Shown in pieces: positions 17,226-26,015 of a stretch of 58,671 nt of DNA (the stretch's first letter is position 1; each line of letters begins with the position of its first letter). The stretch comes from Pseudomonadota bacterium (lineage in GTDB: Bacteria; Desulfobacterota; Desulfobulbia; Desulfobulbales; SURF-16). The notes beneath the pieces were generated by a model. That model searched no databases, was not told where the DNA came from, and saw only the letters and a list, made by a program, of their open reading frames with translations. The translations under genes were made by a program, and so were the position numbers. The stretch is taken from assembly GCA_018897105.1 (NCBI GenBank), contig JAHILF010000083.1, forward strand, positions 1 to 58,671, read 5' to 3'.

Positions 17226-18476
17226 ATGAAACGACGTGTTGTCATTACAGCCTGTTCCGCCATCACTCCCATCGGATGGCATAAAAACGACATCGTTGAC
17301 AGCCTCAGACAGGGGAGATCCGGCGTCAAGCCCCTGCGGGATGATGGACTGCTGAACAGGCATATTCATTCCCGGGTCTTTGGTACGGTGGATTATCCCA
17401 TAGATTACGGGTTCAAACGGCAGTACCGCAAGACCATGGGGCCGGTGGCCTATTATGCCTGCCAGGTAGCAAAGGATGTCCTGGAGCAATCGGGACTCGA
17501 TCAGCAGTTTATTACTTCCGGCCGTCTGGGAGTGGCTTTCGGTTCAACCCATGGCAGCCCCACGGTCCAGCGCGATATCTACCGGACATTTTTCCAGGAC
17601 CTGGACGCAAAATTTTCCTCCATCGGCGCGGTGGATTATCTCAGATCAATGGTGCATACCACCGCGGTGAACATCACCAGGATGTTCGGTATTACCGGCC
17701 GGGTCATTGCCTCGTCCACCGCCTGTACGACCAGCAGTCAATCCATTGGTTTCGGTTATGAAATGATCAGGTACGGCATGCAGGATGCCATGATCTGCGG
17801 GGGCGCCGATGAGTACGACACCACAACCGTGGCGGTTTTCGACAACCTGCTGGCCTGCTCCACCGCCTATAATGACACACCGCAGCGTACCCCCCGTCCT
17901 TTTGACAGTGGCCGCGACGGCCTGGTGGTGGGAGAGGGCGGCGGGGCCGTACTCCTTGAGGAGTATGAATCGGCGAAAAGACGCGGGGCCAGGATTCTGG
18001 GCGAGATCCTCGGGTTTGGTTGTAACAATAACGGCGGCGATCTTATTCTGCCCAACCTGGAAGGCATCTCCACCACCCTGCGCCTGGCTCTGCAGGACGC
18101 GGGAATCTCTGCGGGGGAGGTGGATTTTGTCAGCGCCCATGCCACGGGCACCAAAATGGGAGATGTGATTGAGGCTCAGGCCATCGATGCGGTGTACGGT
18201 GACCACCTTCCCTTTGTCACCGGCCTGAAGAGTTATATGGGCCATACCATGGGAACCTGCGGCGTGATTGAGATGATTTTAACCATCTACATGATGGAGC
18301 AGGGTTTTATTGCTCCCACCCTGAATCTTGAACATGTGGATGAGCGCTGCAGCATGCTGCGGCATGTTCGGGAAGTGACTCAGGCTGACATCCGCATCGG
18401 CGCGATTCAGAACTTTGCCTTTGGCGGGGTCAATACCTGTCTGATCTTCAAGGCCGGCAAAGAGGTGGACGAATAG
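17226..18476 (+). CDS. Beta-ketoacyl-ACP synthase II (FabF-type)
   Basis: 416-residue condensing enzyme with the full Cys-His-His triad: Cys167 in SSTACTTSS, His305 in HATGTKMGD, Lys335/His340 in KSYMGHTMG. It should extend an ACP-bound acyl chain with malonyl-ACP by decarboxylative condensation. It starts 17 bases after the ACP gene. Within the cluster it is one of four FabF-type domains, each different in sequence, so a special chain or position is likely. It groups with a PlsC acyltransferase and two radical SAM genes downstream. Confidence 0.93.
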   Translation: MKRRVVITACSAITPIGWHKNDIVDSLRQGRSGVKPLRDDGLLNRHIHSRVFGTVDYPIDYGFKRQYRKTMGPVAYYACQVAKDVLEQSGLDQQFITSGRLGVAFGSTHGSPTVQRDIYRTFFQDLDAKFSSIGAVDYLRSMVHTTAVNITRMFGITGRVIASSTACTTSSQSIGFGYEMIRYGMQDAMICGGADEYDTTTVAVFDNLLACSTAYNDTPQRTPRPFDSGRDGLVVGEGGGAVLLEEYESAKRRGARILGEILGFGCNNNGGDLILPNLEGISTTLRLALQDAGISAGEVDFVSAHATGTKMGDVIEAQAIDAVYGDHLPFVTGLKSYMGHTMGTCGVIEMILTIYMMEQGFIAPTLNLEHVDERCSMLRHVREVTQADIRIGAIQNFAFGGVNTCLIFKAGKEVDE

Positions 18477-18519
18477 TTGATTGCTTCGTATTTCCCCTTG
18501 GGTAAAAGTGCTGGTGACG

Positions 18520-18592
18520 AATTATCGTGGCGATAAATCAGGGACATATCATATTCTGTACGGCTGTCGAGAGGTTTTTCGCCAGACTCAAT
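18520..18592. repeat. Intergenic repeat A, copy 1
   Basis: About 70 bases between the ketosynthase and PlsC genes resemble 21936-22009. Shared blocks include TCGTG-CGATAAA, CAGG, ATCAT, CTGTA-GGCTG and a TTTTC run near the end. Copy 1 contains the small dyad TATCG-TGG-CGATA. Function unknown; a cluster-specific regulatory element or a remnant of a short mobile repeat are both possible. Confidence 0.5.
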
Positions 18593-18606
18593 AGTTCTTT
18601 TCCGAC

Positions 18607-19359
18607 ATGAGGAATGGTCTGTTAAGCGATTTTGTTGTAACCATTATCTGCTGGGTTTGGTTCACACTGGGTTTTATTTTGTTCTTTTCATGGCGTTATG
18701 TTGCCGCAGTCTTGTTCGCGCACGAGACGGAGAGCAGCATTCAGCGACTGAACAGCCGTTTTTATCAGGTTTTATTTCGCATAATCAGAGTTACTGCACC
18801 TAATCACACATGGGAGATTGATGAACAGGTGGCGGCAATCCGGTCTGCGGTAATCGTTTGCAACCATCTCTCCTATCTGGATCCATTGCTGCTGATTGCA
18901 CTTTTGGAACGTCATCGCACCATTGTGAAAACGCGTTTTTTTACGATGCCGATCTTTGGCTGGGTATTAAAAAAAGCGGGCTACCTGCCTGCATCAGGGA
19001 AAGGGCAATTCGCCGGCATGATGATCGATCAGTTGGAGTCAATGAAGAGTTTCCTGCAGCGTGGCGGCAATCTCTTTATTTTCCCGGAAGGAACCAGAAG
19101 CCGGGATGGGAAAATCGGCAATCTGAACCGGGGCGCCCTGAAAATTGCCCGGCTGTGCAATGCCCCTGTTTATGTGCTGCAGCTTGCCAATACGGATAAA
19201 CTCTTTACGCCGGGTAAATTTCTTTTTAATACCAGGATAACCAATACAATCAGTCTGAAGATAATCGATTGTATCCAGCCGACCCACCCCGACAATATGC
19301 CGTCTACCGCCATACTTGAACAGAGGGTACTCAAGGCATACCGAAAGCAACAGAAATGA
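18607..19359 (+). CDS. 1-acyl-glycerol-3-phosphate-type acyltransferase (PlsC family)
   Basis: 250 residues. An N-terminal membrane segment (about 10-35) is followed by the acyltransferase motifs NHLSYLD (catalytic His87 and Asp92) and FPEGTRSRDG, the standard NHX4D and EGTR blocks. It should transfer an acyl group, probably from an ACP in this setting, to a lysophospholipid-like acceptor at the inner membrane. It overlaps the following radical SAM gene by four bases. Its place in the cluster suggests that it puts the finished chain into a glycerolipid, which is inference. Confidence 0.9.
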   Translation: MRNGLLSDFVVTIICWVWFTLGFILFFSWRYVAAVLFAHETESSIQRLNSRFYQVLFRIIRVTAPNHTWEIDEQVAAIRSAVIVCNHLSYLDPLLLIALLERHRTIVKTRFFTMPIFGWVLKKAGYLPASGKGQFAGMMIDQLESMKSFLQRGGNLFIFPEGTRSRDGKIGNLNRGALKIARLCNAPVYVLQLANTDKLFTPGKFLFNTRITNTISLKIIDCIQPTHPDNMPSTAILEQRVLKAYRKQQK

Positions 19360-20846
19360 AGGTCATTCTAATATCCATGCCCGATGTGGTACCGATCATC
19401 ATCCATGAAACCGCGGTTCACATGCCCAATCACGGCATAGCATCGGTTGGCGGTAATATTGATGAAGACCATGATGTCTATCTGATCGATCTGATCCGCA
19501 AGCGCCGCTCCATTAAAAAATATCTGGCCAAGGTCATCAAACAAATCAAGCCTGACCTGATAGGCCTGTCGGCCATGGCATGGCAGTATGATACCTGTAT
19601 CAAGATTGCCCACCTGATCAAGGAACTCCGCCCCGAGGTCAAGATCGTTATCGGCGGCTACCACGCCACCCTGATGTATGAGGAAATAGCCAATTCCGCG
19701 GAAGCGAAGTGGATTGACTTCATGATACGCGGAGAAGGCGAGGAGGCGTGCCGGCGATTGGTGAATGCCCTGGACAACCGTGATGATCTGGCTGCGATTG
19801 CATCGCTTTCCTTCAAAAAAGACGGCGTTTTTATCCACAACCCCCGGGGTGAAAATCTTGACCTGAGTAAACTCAAACTGCCTATCCGGGATAAGCGCAG
19901 ACTCACCTGGGGCTACCATCTCATCTACTCCAAGATCGAACTGGTCGAGACCTCCAGGGGGTGCACCCGGTCCTGTAACTTCTGTTCAATGAAGCACATG
20001 TATGGCCGCACCTTCAGAACCTACCCTATCAGCCGCGTCCTGGCAGATATTGATGATATTTATTACAAGCGCAAGACCAGATGGATATTTATTACGGATG
20101 ATAATATGGTGCTGAACCCTGGCAGGGTGATGGAACTCTGCGATGCGATCATTGCCAGGAACTATAAGGGGCTTAATCTTGTGGTTCAGGCTGATTGCAT
20201 ATCCATGGCCACCCAGGAGAAGATGGTTGCCAGGATGGCAGCGGCGGGATTCCGCTCCGTTTTTCTCGGCATTGAAAATGGCTCAGTTAAGAATATGAGC
20301 AGTGCCGGAAAAGGTGACATTGTCGCCTATGCAAAAAAGGCCATTGATAACTGCCATAAATACGGCATGATGGTGATCGGCGGCCTGATCTTCGGGTTTG
20401 CGGATGACGATGAAGCATCGATCAGAGAAAATTACGAATTTTTCAAACATATCGGCGCAGATGCCTCTTACTGCCAGATCCTGACCCCATACCCCAGGAC
20501 CGCCATGCGTGAGCAGCTTATTGAACAGGGGCTGGTGACCAATGAAACCGATTATAAAAAGTACAGCGGTCTGTGGGCCAACGTGCGAACAAAGCATCTT
20601 GACTCGGAACAGCTCCAGTATCAGTTCTGGTACCAGCGCCAGGTTGTGCTCGGCTGGTGGAACCCGCCGGAGCCGGCAAGACGCCAGGGCAGGATGTGGA
20701 CCTCTATCTGGCGCTTTCTCTTCAAGCCTTTTCTGAAGATACGCTATCAGAGGATTATGGATAAATATGGCTGGGAAGGCCGCTATCGGCTGGAAGTTGC
20801 CCGCTGGGAACGAATGAATCGCTTTCAGGACCTCGAGCAGTACTAA
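19356..20846 (+). CDS. B12-binding-domain radical SAM protein
   Basis: 496 residues. Residues 1-140 look like a cobalamin-binding Rossmann domain (LIGLSAMAWQYDT, VIGGYHATLMYEE), but no DXHXXG base-off motif is seen. The radical SAM cluster motif is RGCTRSCNFCSM (Cys203, Cys207, Cys210), followed by a TIM-barrel with FITDDNMVLNP and FLGIENGS. The C-terminal 80 residues are rich in Trp and Arg. Family members perform methylations, ring closures or other radical C-C chemistry on unreactive carbons. Here a lipid or ACP-bound acyl chain is a plausible substrate. It is translationally coupled to PlsC upstream and four bases from the next radical SAM gene. Confidence 0.9.
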   Translation: MKVILISMPDVVPIIIHETAVHMPNHGIASVGGNIDEDHDVYLIDLIRKRRSIKKYLAKVIKQIKPDLIGLSAMAWQYDTCIKIAHLIKELRPEVKIVIGGYHATLMYEEIANSAEAKWIDFMIRGEGEEACRRLVNALDNRDDLAAIASLSFKKDGVFIHNPRGENLDLSKLKLPIRDKRRLTWGYHLIYSKIELVETSRGCTRSCNFCSMKHMYGRTFRTYPISRVLADIDDIYYKRKTRWIFITDDNMVLNPGRVMELCDAIIARNYKGLNLVVQADCISMATQEKMVARMAAAGFRSVFLGIENGSVKNMSSAGKGDIVAYAKKAIDNCHKYGMMVIGGLIFGFADDDEASIRENYEFFKHIGADASYCQILTPYPRTAMREQLIEQGLVTNETDYKKYSGLWANVRTKHLDSEQLQYQFWYQRQVVLGWWNPPEPARRQGRMWTSIWRFLFKPFLKIRYQRIMDKYGWEGRYRLEVARWERMNRFQDLEQY

Positions 20847-20850
20847 AAAT

Positions 20851-21909
20851 ATGCAGATATATAATTTTGAATTTACCGAAGAGGAAATCCGCGAGGCCGC
20901 GGTTGCGGACAGGCTCCTTTCCATGGAGATCGAGTTCAGCCGCGTTTGCAACTTCCATTGCTCCTACTGCTATGTGCCTGATCAGAAGGAATTTAAGCAT
21001 GAACTTTCCAGGGCGGAAATCAAAGATGTCATTCTGCAGGCCAAGGAGCTGGGGGCACGCAAGATTATCATCCTGGGCGGAGAACCAAGCATCTATCCAC
21101 ATCTGGTTGAAATGCTTTCCTTCATCGCCAATGAGGGTCTTGAGATTGAAATGTTCACCAACGGCTCCGGAGTCGATAAAAAGCTTGCCGCCATCCTGGC
21201 GGAAAAGAAGGCGCGGGTTGTCTTGAAATTGAATTCCAGAAACGAGGCGATCCAGGACCAGCTGGCCGGCAAAAAAGGGGCATTTGTGACCATCAACCGG
21301 GCCTTGGGCGCCCTGCAGGAGGCGGGTTATCCTTCCGGTGATCTGTTTCTGGCCATGAGTACGGTGATATGCAGGCAAAACATCAAAGAGTTGCCGGCTA
21401 TGTGGCAGTGGCTGCGGGAAGAAAAAATAGAACCCTATTTTGAAATCATCACCCCCCAGGCCAATGCCAGCAAGAATAGCTGGCTTATGGTCGATTCCGG
21501 CGAGTTGCAGAGGTTGTTCGTGCAGCTTTCGGAGATCGACAAGGAGCGGTTCGGCAGTCACTGGGAGCCCCAGCCACCGCTGGTCGGGCATAAGTGTATG
21601 CGCCACCAGGTCTCCTGCGTGGTCACCGCCACCGGCGATGTCATGCCCTGTGTCGGGGTTACCATTGTGCTGGACAATATCCGCAACAACAAACTCGCCC
21701 ACATTCTGCAGCACAGCGAGGTGGTCACCAACCTGAAAAATTACAGGGAGACGATCAAAGGGGAATGCCACAGCTGTGAAAAAGCCGACGAGTGTTACGG
21801 CTGCCGCGGGGCCGCCTACCAGCTCACCGGCGATTATCTGGCCTCGGACCCCACCTGCTGGCGCAACGCTTCAGGTGCTCTCGCCTGCGCGGAAAATACC
21901 AAATCATGA
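20851..21909 (+). CDS. Radical SAM protein with SPASM-like C-terminus
   Basis: 352 residues. The SAM-cluster motif is SRVCNFHCSYCYV (Cys33, Cys37, Cys40), with the GGEPSIYP motif after strand 2. The C-terminal region has many cysteines (HKCMRHQVSC, MPCVG, CHSC, ECYGCRG, TCW), matching the SPASM/Twitch pattern for extra Fe-S clusters. Such enzymes modify peptides, sugars or small molecules; no peptide substrate is encoded nearby, so the acyl chain or headgroup is a candidate. It is the last gene of the first plus-strand unit. Confidence 0.9.
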   Translation: MQIYNFEFTEEEIREAAVADRLLSMEIEFSRVCNFHCSYCYVPDQKEFKHELSRAEIKDVILQAKELGARKIIILGGEPSIYPHLVEMLSFIANEGLEIEMFTNGSGVDKKLAAILAEKKARVVLKLNSRNEAIQDQLAGKKGAFVTINRALGALQEAGYPSGDLFLAMSTVICRQNIKELPAMWQWLREEKIEPYFEIITPQANASKNSWLMVDSGELQRLFVQLSEIDKERFGSHWEPQPPLVGHKCMRHQVSCVVTATGDVMPCVGVTIVLDNIRNNKLAHILQHSEVVTNLKNYRETIKGECHSCEKADECYGCRGAAYQLTGDYLASDPTCWRNASGALACAENTKS

Positions 21910-21935
21910 TGGCTTCCTGAAAGGCGTTGCCACAT

Positions 21936-22009
21936 AAATTTCGTGACGATAAAGCAGGAAGTTATCATGCCCTGTAGGGCTGGCGGGTGTTTTCCCTCGA
22001 GACAGTCAA
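21936..22009. repeat. Intergenic repeat A, copy 2
   Basis: Counterpart of 18520-18592, placed in the convergent gap between the SPASM radical SAM gene and the minus-strand ACP. By eye about two thirds of positions agree. Both copies lie inside the first cluster segment. Confidence 0.5.
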
Positions 22010-22036
22010 ACCATAAGTGACTGTATACAGTCCGGC

Positions 22037-22294
22037 TCAGCTGTTGTCCCTGATATAGGCGGCAAGGGTTGCCAGGGACTGTAACACGACCCTGCTCGTA
22101 TTCTCCGAGTCCATTCTGACTCCGTATTCCTTCTGAACAGTTACGGCGATCTCCAGGGCATCCAGGGAATCGGTTCCCAGGGGGGATTCCGGGCCGATCA
22201 AAGGGTCATCAGGACCAATCTTATCCAGGTCCACATCGTCAAGGTTGCAGGTGGTGCATATCAGTTCGAGAAGCTCTTGCTGTAAAGGATCCAT
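22037..22294 (-). CDS. Acyl carrier protein
   Basis: 85 residues with attachment motif GTDSLDALEI (Ser43) in an ACP helix II context. The spacing before it (DDPLIGPESPLG) is like that of the ACPs used by aryl-polyene-type and specialised type II systems. It is the last gene of the minus-strand unit PagL-like, small HTH-like, BtrH-like, ABC ATPase, ABC permease, ACP. An ACP beside a BtrH-like acyltransferase suggests it presents the acyl group which that enzyme moves. Confidence 0.92.
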   Translation of the reverse strand: MDPLQQELLELICTTCNLDDVDLDKIGPDDPLIGPESPLGTDSLDALEIAVTVQKEYGVRMDSENTSRVVLQSLATLAAYIRDNS

Positions 22295-22343
22295 TGTCTC
22301 TATATAAAGTCTGTTTAAATGCTGGTCAATGATTGGTGAACGG

Positions 22344-23642
22344 TCAGAAGCGGGAATGTCGTGTCCCCGCCAGTTTCCAGGCGAAAAGTGCAGTCAGTGC
22401 AAAAAACAGCAGCAACCTGCCAAGGTCATCGAGGATGGCGGGCAGGGAATTTCCCCGCAATAACAGGTCCTGAAAGGCTGACAGTCCCCAGTTGAGCGGC
22501 GAGATGATGCTGAGGCGCTGCATGGCATGTGGCATGGCATACACCGGCACCATGATGCCACCGATGGCCGCAGCGGTCACCACCGAGGTGGCACCCACGG
22601 TTGATGCCTGTTCGTATGAGTTGCAGGCCATGCCCAGGAAGATGCCATAGCTGCAAGCCGCAAGGCTTGCAAGCAGCACGGTCAGCAGCACCGCGGGCAG
22701 TTGCGCGGAAATGGTAAAGGCGGGGAGCCCGATGCAGGGAAACAAATAGGCACCGATAAGGGCAATGAGCAGAAACTGGCAGAGACAAACGCCCATATAG
22801 GCCGTTGCCTTGCCGCCAAAGAGCACCAGCGGGGAGACCGGCAGGGCACGCAGGCGGGTCCAGATGCCTGAGTTTCGCTCCTGGATGATTGCCCCGGCAA
22901 TGGGTATGGCGGTAAAAAACATGCCAAACAATGCCCAGGCCGGTACATTCTGCTGGACCGGATTATAGGGGGCGCCGCCGGCCGCCTGCCGGGGGCCGTG
23001 AATTTCTTTCAGGGACAGAAGGGGCTGTTCGAGAAGCTCAGGGAGATTGAGGCCAGGCAGTGGCATGAATTCTTGCGGCACAGGCAAACCGCTCATCGCT
23101 TCCTTGAGTCTCCTGTCCAGGATCGTAAGTTTGGCCTGCATGGCAATGGTGGTTAATGCCATTTGCAGCTGCGCATTAATACCGGAACGTAATCCCGCCA
23201 TGATCAGGGGATCAAAAAAGACTTGCACGAAAGTCGGGCCCGCGGTCTGTCCCGTCATCTCCTCCTTGTTCTGCCGGAAAAGGCGGGCCGTCTCCTGCTT
23301 GAAATGGGCAGATGCGTCCCTGGGTAAGATAATTCCGATCTGGTAATCACCTGCCTTTACAGCGGCCCGGATATCTGCCTCATTCTTCTTCCCATCCCAT
23401 TGCTCAATCAGGAGATTGCCTTTTTCCAGCTGTTTTTCCAATGATTGGCCAAGATCCCCCTGATCCAGATCGAGCAAGACCACTCGAGTTTTCTTCTGTC
23501 CGGTGAGTTCCATGACATTTTCCTGCACCAGGGTAATCACCACCACCAGGATGGCGGGCATCAGGAACAGGACGAGCAGACCGGCCCGGTCGCGCAACAG
23601 CAGCAGCAGTTCTTTGGTGGTTGCCGCCATTATTTTCAGCAT
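22344..23642 (-). CDS. ABC-2 type transporter permease
   Basis: 432 residues. One N-terminal helix (RAGLLVLFLMPAILVVVITL), a large extracytoplasmic domain of about 190 residues, then five helices with the ABC-2 hallmark ERNSGIWTRLRALPVSP and the PLNWGLSAFQDLLLRG segment near the end. This is the YhgE/DrrB/CcmB-like exporter fold. With the ATPase gene 40 bases upstream it forms one transporter. Given its ACP and acyltransferase neighbours it is expected to export a lipid-like product across the inner membrane. Confidence 0.92.
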   Translation of the reverse strand: MLKIMAATTKELLLLLRDRAGLLVLFLMPAILVVVITLVQENVMELTGQKKTRVVLLDLDQGDLGQSLEKQLEKGNLLIEQWDGKKNEADIRAAVKAGDYQIGIILPRDASAHFKQETARLFRQNKEEMTGQTAGPTFVQVFFDPLIMAGLRSGINAQLQMALTTIAMQAKLTILDRRLKEAMSGLPVPQEFMPLPGLNLPELLEQPLLSLKEIHGPRQAAGGAPYNPVQQNVPAWALFGMFFTAIPIAGAIIQERNSGIWTRLRALPVSPLVLFGGKATAYMGVCLCQFLLIALIGAYLFPCIGLPAFTISAQLPAVLLTVLLASLAACSYGIFLGMACNSYEQASTVGATSVVTAAAIGGIMVPVYAMPHAMQRLSIISPLNWGLSAFQDLLLRGNSLPAILDDLGRLLLFFALTALFAWKLAGTRHSRF

Positions 23643-23682
23643 AACAGGGAGACCTGGGGAAAAGATAATTCAGTACTGGCCA

Positions 23683-24462
23683 TCAGACGTCGCGAAGCTC
23701 CTTGCCGGTCAGATGCAGGAACAGCTCTTCCAGGGTGGACATCCCGCTGTTGCGCAGCAATGCCACGGGGGACCCTTGGGCCACCGGCCGACCGTTATCC
23801 ATGATGCAGAGCCGGCCGCACAGCTCCTGGGCCTCTTCCATGTAATGGGTGGTGTAGAGAATGGTGGTTCCCCGCCGGTTGAGATCCCGCAGCTGCTCAT
23901 GGATCAGGTGTCTGGATTGGGCATCGATGCCGACGCACGGTTCATCGAGGACCAGTACCTGCGGATCATTCAAGAGGCCCGCCGCCAGATTCAGACGTCG
24001 CTTCATGCCAAAGGAAAAAGTGGCAACAGGACGTGCGGCATTTTCGGTAAGACTGACAAATTCAAGATTCCGCTGGATCTTCTCGGTCAGTCTCTTTCCT
24101 TTGATCCCATACAGTTTTCCGAAAAAGGTAAGGTTTTCCCGGGCAGTGAGTTTATCATACAGCCCGATATCCTGGGGGACCAGCCCGAGAATCTGTTTGA
24201 TTTGGTGATGCTTTTCCCGATAACCCATGCCCATGAGCCGGACCGTGCCGCTATCAGGCGGCATCAGGCCGGTGAGAATTGCGATGGCCGTAGTTTTTCC
24301 GGCCCCATTCGGTCCCAGCAGGCCAAAAAATTCCCCCTGCCGCACCTCAAGACTGAAATCATCCAGGGCCGGACGGAGGGTATTTTTGTACCGTTTGCAT
24401 ACTGCGACAGCGGAAAGGGCAGGGCATTGCTCCTGGGCCGGCAGGCGGGAATTGCCGGACAT
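23683..24462 (-). CDS. ABC transporter ATP-binding protein
   Basis: About 259 residues. Walker A GPNGAGKTT, Q-loop LVPQDIGLY, a signature region TFSFGMKRRLN in place of LSGGQ, Walker B VLVLDEP and H-loop TTHYMEEA. The degenerate signature is common in drug/lipid exporter ATPases. The start at ATG 24462 lies in the ATGATG that overlaps the stop of the BtrH-like gene, with GGGAG just upstream, so they are coupled. It pairs with the permease at 22344-23642. Confidence 0.93.
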   Translation of the reverse strand: MSGNSRLPAQEQCPALSAVAVCKRYKNTLRPALDDFSLEVRQGEFFGLLGPNGAGKTTAIAILTGLMPPDSGTVRLMGMGYREKHHQIKQILGLVPQDIGLYDKLTARENLTFFGKLYGIKGKRLTEKIQRNLEFVSLTENAARPVATFSFGMKRRLNLAAGLLNDPQVLVLDEPCVGIDAQSRHLIHEQLRDLNRRGTTILYTTHYMEEAQELCGRLCIMDNGRPVAQGSPVALLRNSGMSTLEELFLHLTGKELRDV

Positions 24463-25469
24463 CATGATCTCCCTTTGACCCATTGCTGCAGCTCGGTGAA
24501 AACCTTTTTTTCCAGGTCGGCGCACCTGTCGATGCACCCGGCCATGGCGCTATAGGTATCATCCGGCCTGGCTCGTCCCTTGCAGACGCGGGCGGCCATG
24601 GCGGCGAATTCCCGCCAGGTATCCCCTGCCGTGGTCAGCGATGCAGAGCAATCACGCAGCAGACTTTCCTGCATGATCTCGGCGCTTTCCTGGAGAAAGG
24701 CGGCGTACATGAAACGGAATCCACCCCCGCCGGTGCCGATTTCCTCCTGCATGCGGACAACGTGTCCCAGATGCAGGTCGGCGCTCTCCCTGCCTAACCG
24801 TTGCGGCCATTTGCCAAGCCGTTTGGCCAGAAACCGTATACCCCTGACGCCGATGAGCGGAAAGGGACTGCCCAGCATCATCCGGCAGACGGTTTGAATG
24901 CCACGGAGAATAAGCGGACCACGTTCCAGCCTGGCGGGCAATTGGTCAAAATAATACATTTTCCCTTTGGGAGCCAGGGCGCCGGAGGCAAATCGGGCCC
25001 GGGCCAAGTCCTCGGCAGGGCACCTGACCGGCTGGGGAAATACCGGGTCGCTGATCAGATACTCATTCCCCACCTTCCCGTACACCACCAGATTGTGGGC
25101 ATTGAAGTGAAAACGCAGGGCCTTGGGAAAGTAGGGCAGCCAGAAAACACCGGTCTGCAGTCCCACCGGCATGGAGGAGGCGAGCGCCCTGTCCAGTTCA
25201 GCCATTGCCTCATCCTGGCGGCGGAACTTCTTCTGATGCATGCGTACTCCGGGAATTGAAGCGATTTGGCGCAGAATATGTCCGGGGGCGGCCCGGTAAG
25301 TGACCAGGGGCATCCCGTTGATCCTGATAAAGGGCAGATAGCCGAAAAAAAGACCTCCACCGATGCCGAACGCCATGGCTTCGGAGATATTGATCCCCTG
25401 ATAACTCAGCAGGTTGGCGGCCACCCCGCTTTCGCAGTGGGCGGATTGATGGTGAGGAAAGTTCGGCAA
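24462..25469 (-). CDS. BtrH N-terminal domain protein (cysteine acyltransferase-like)
   Basis: 335 residues. The N-terminal half matches the BtrH/C39-like fold: HCESGVAANLLSYQG gives a nucleophile Cys12, with HNLVVYG and YLISDPVF supplying the likely His and Asp, and the family's GIGGGLFFGY segment. BtrH in butirosin biosynthesis transfers an ACP-bound side chain to an aminoglycoside. By analogy this protein could move an acyl chain from the neighbouring ACP to an amine or hydroxyl acceptor. The C-terminal half is helical (DUF4872-like). It overlaps the ABC ATPase gene at its stop. Confidence 0.82.
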   Translation of the reverse strand: MPNFPHHQSAHCESGVAANLLSYQGINISEAMAFGIGGGLFFGYLPFIRINGMPLVTYRAAPGHILRQIASIPGVRMHQKKFRRQDEAMAELDRALASSMPVGLQTGVFWLPYFPKALRFHFNAHNLVVYGKVGNEYLISDPVFPQPVRCPAEDLARARFASGALAPKGKMYYFDQLPARLERGPLILRGIQTVCRMMLGSPFPLIGVRGIRFLAKRLGKWPQRLGRESADLHLGHVVRMQEEIGTGGGGFRFMYAAFLQESAEIMQESLLRDCSASLTTAGDTWREFAAMAARVCKGRARPDDTYSAMAGCIDRCADLEKKVFTELQQWVKGRS

Positions 25470-25484
25470 AAGGCTGTACCCAGG

Positions 25485-25910
25485 CTATTGGTGATTGTAG
25501 ATGGGAGGCCGAAGCCTGCCCGTGCGCAGGTCATCCAGGGAAATTCGGAACAATTCGGCATAAATCCGCAGAGTATTGGCGGACAGCCGGTTAAAAATAA
25601 AAGGAACAAGGTGCAGTCGGACTTTCCAGCGGGATTGACCGACGTACTGGGCCAGGAGAGCGGGGTCCATCTGGTTAGCGGTCATGTAATAGTGCAGGCA
25701 GCTCACCTGCCCGGCAAGGACTTTTTGCCTGGACAGGTCGATTTTCTTTTCAATTTCCTGCCAGGCCTGCTGGTTAACGACATTCACCGGCTGCCAGACA
25801 GATTCCGGTATCAGTTCATATTCTCCCCTCCTGTTTACCGAATAACTGACGATCTTCTGGCCATCGGTAATATCATCCTCTGCAGGGTGGTCGGGTGTTG
25901 TCGTGTTCAA
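25485..25910 (-). CDS. Small protein with HTH-like C-terminus
   Basis: 141 residues. I do not recognise a named family. The N-terminal 60 residues are polar. The C-terminal part (CLHYYMTANQMDPALLAQYV, then SRWKVRLHLVP, ANTLRIYAELFRISLDDL) has the helix pattern of a lambda-repressor-type helix-turn-helix. It lies 15 bases before the BtrH-like gene. It may be a local regulator or a small partner of the transferase. The track record of such proteins next to BtrH-like genes is not known to me. Confidence 0.65.
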   Translation of the reverse strand: MNTTTPDHPAEDDITDGQKIVSYSVNRRGEYELIPESVWQPVNVVNQQAWQEIEKKIDLSRQKVLAGQVSCLHYYMTANQMDPALLAQYVGQSRWKVRLHLVPFIFNRLSANTLRIYAELFRISLDDLRTGRLRPPIYNHQ

Positions 25911-26015
25911 TTTGACGGTTTCGCTAATGTTCTGTTTTCACCACAGGTCGCACGGAGAGCACAGAAAAATATTTTTTATTGCGTTCGTTAACTCCGCGGG
26001 CTTCGTAGTTGGTTG

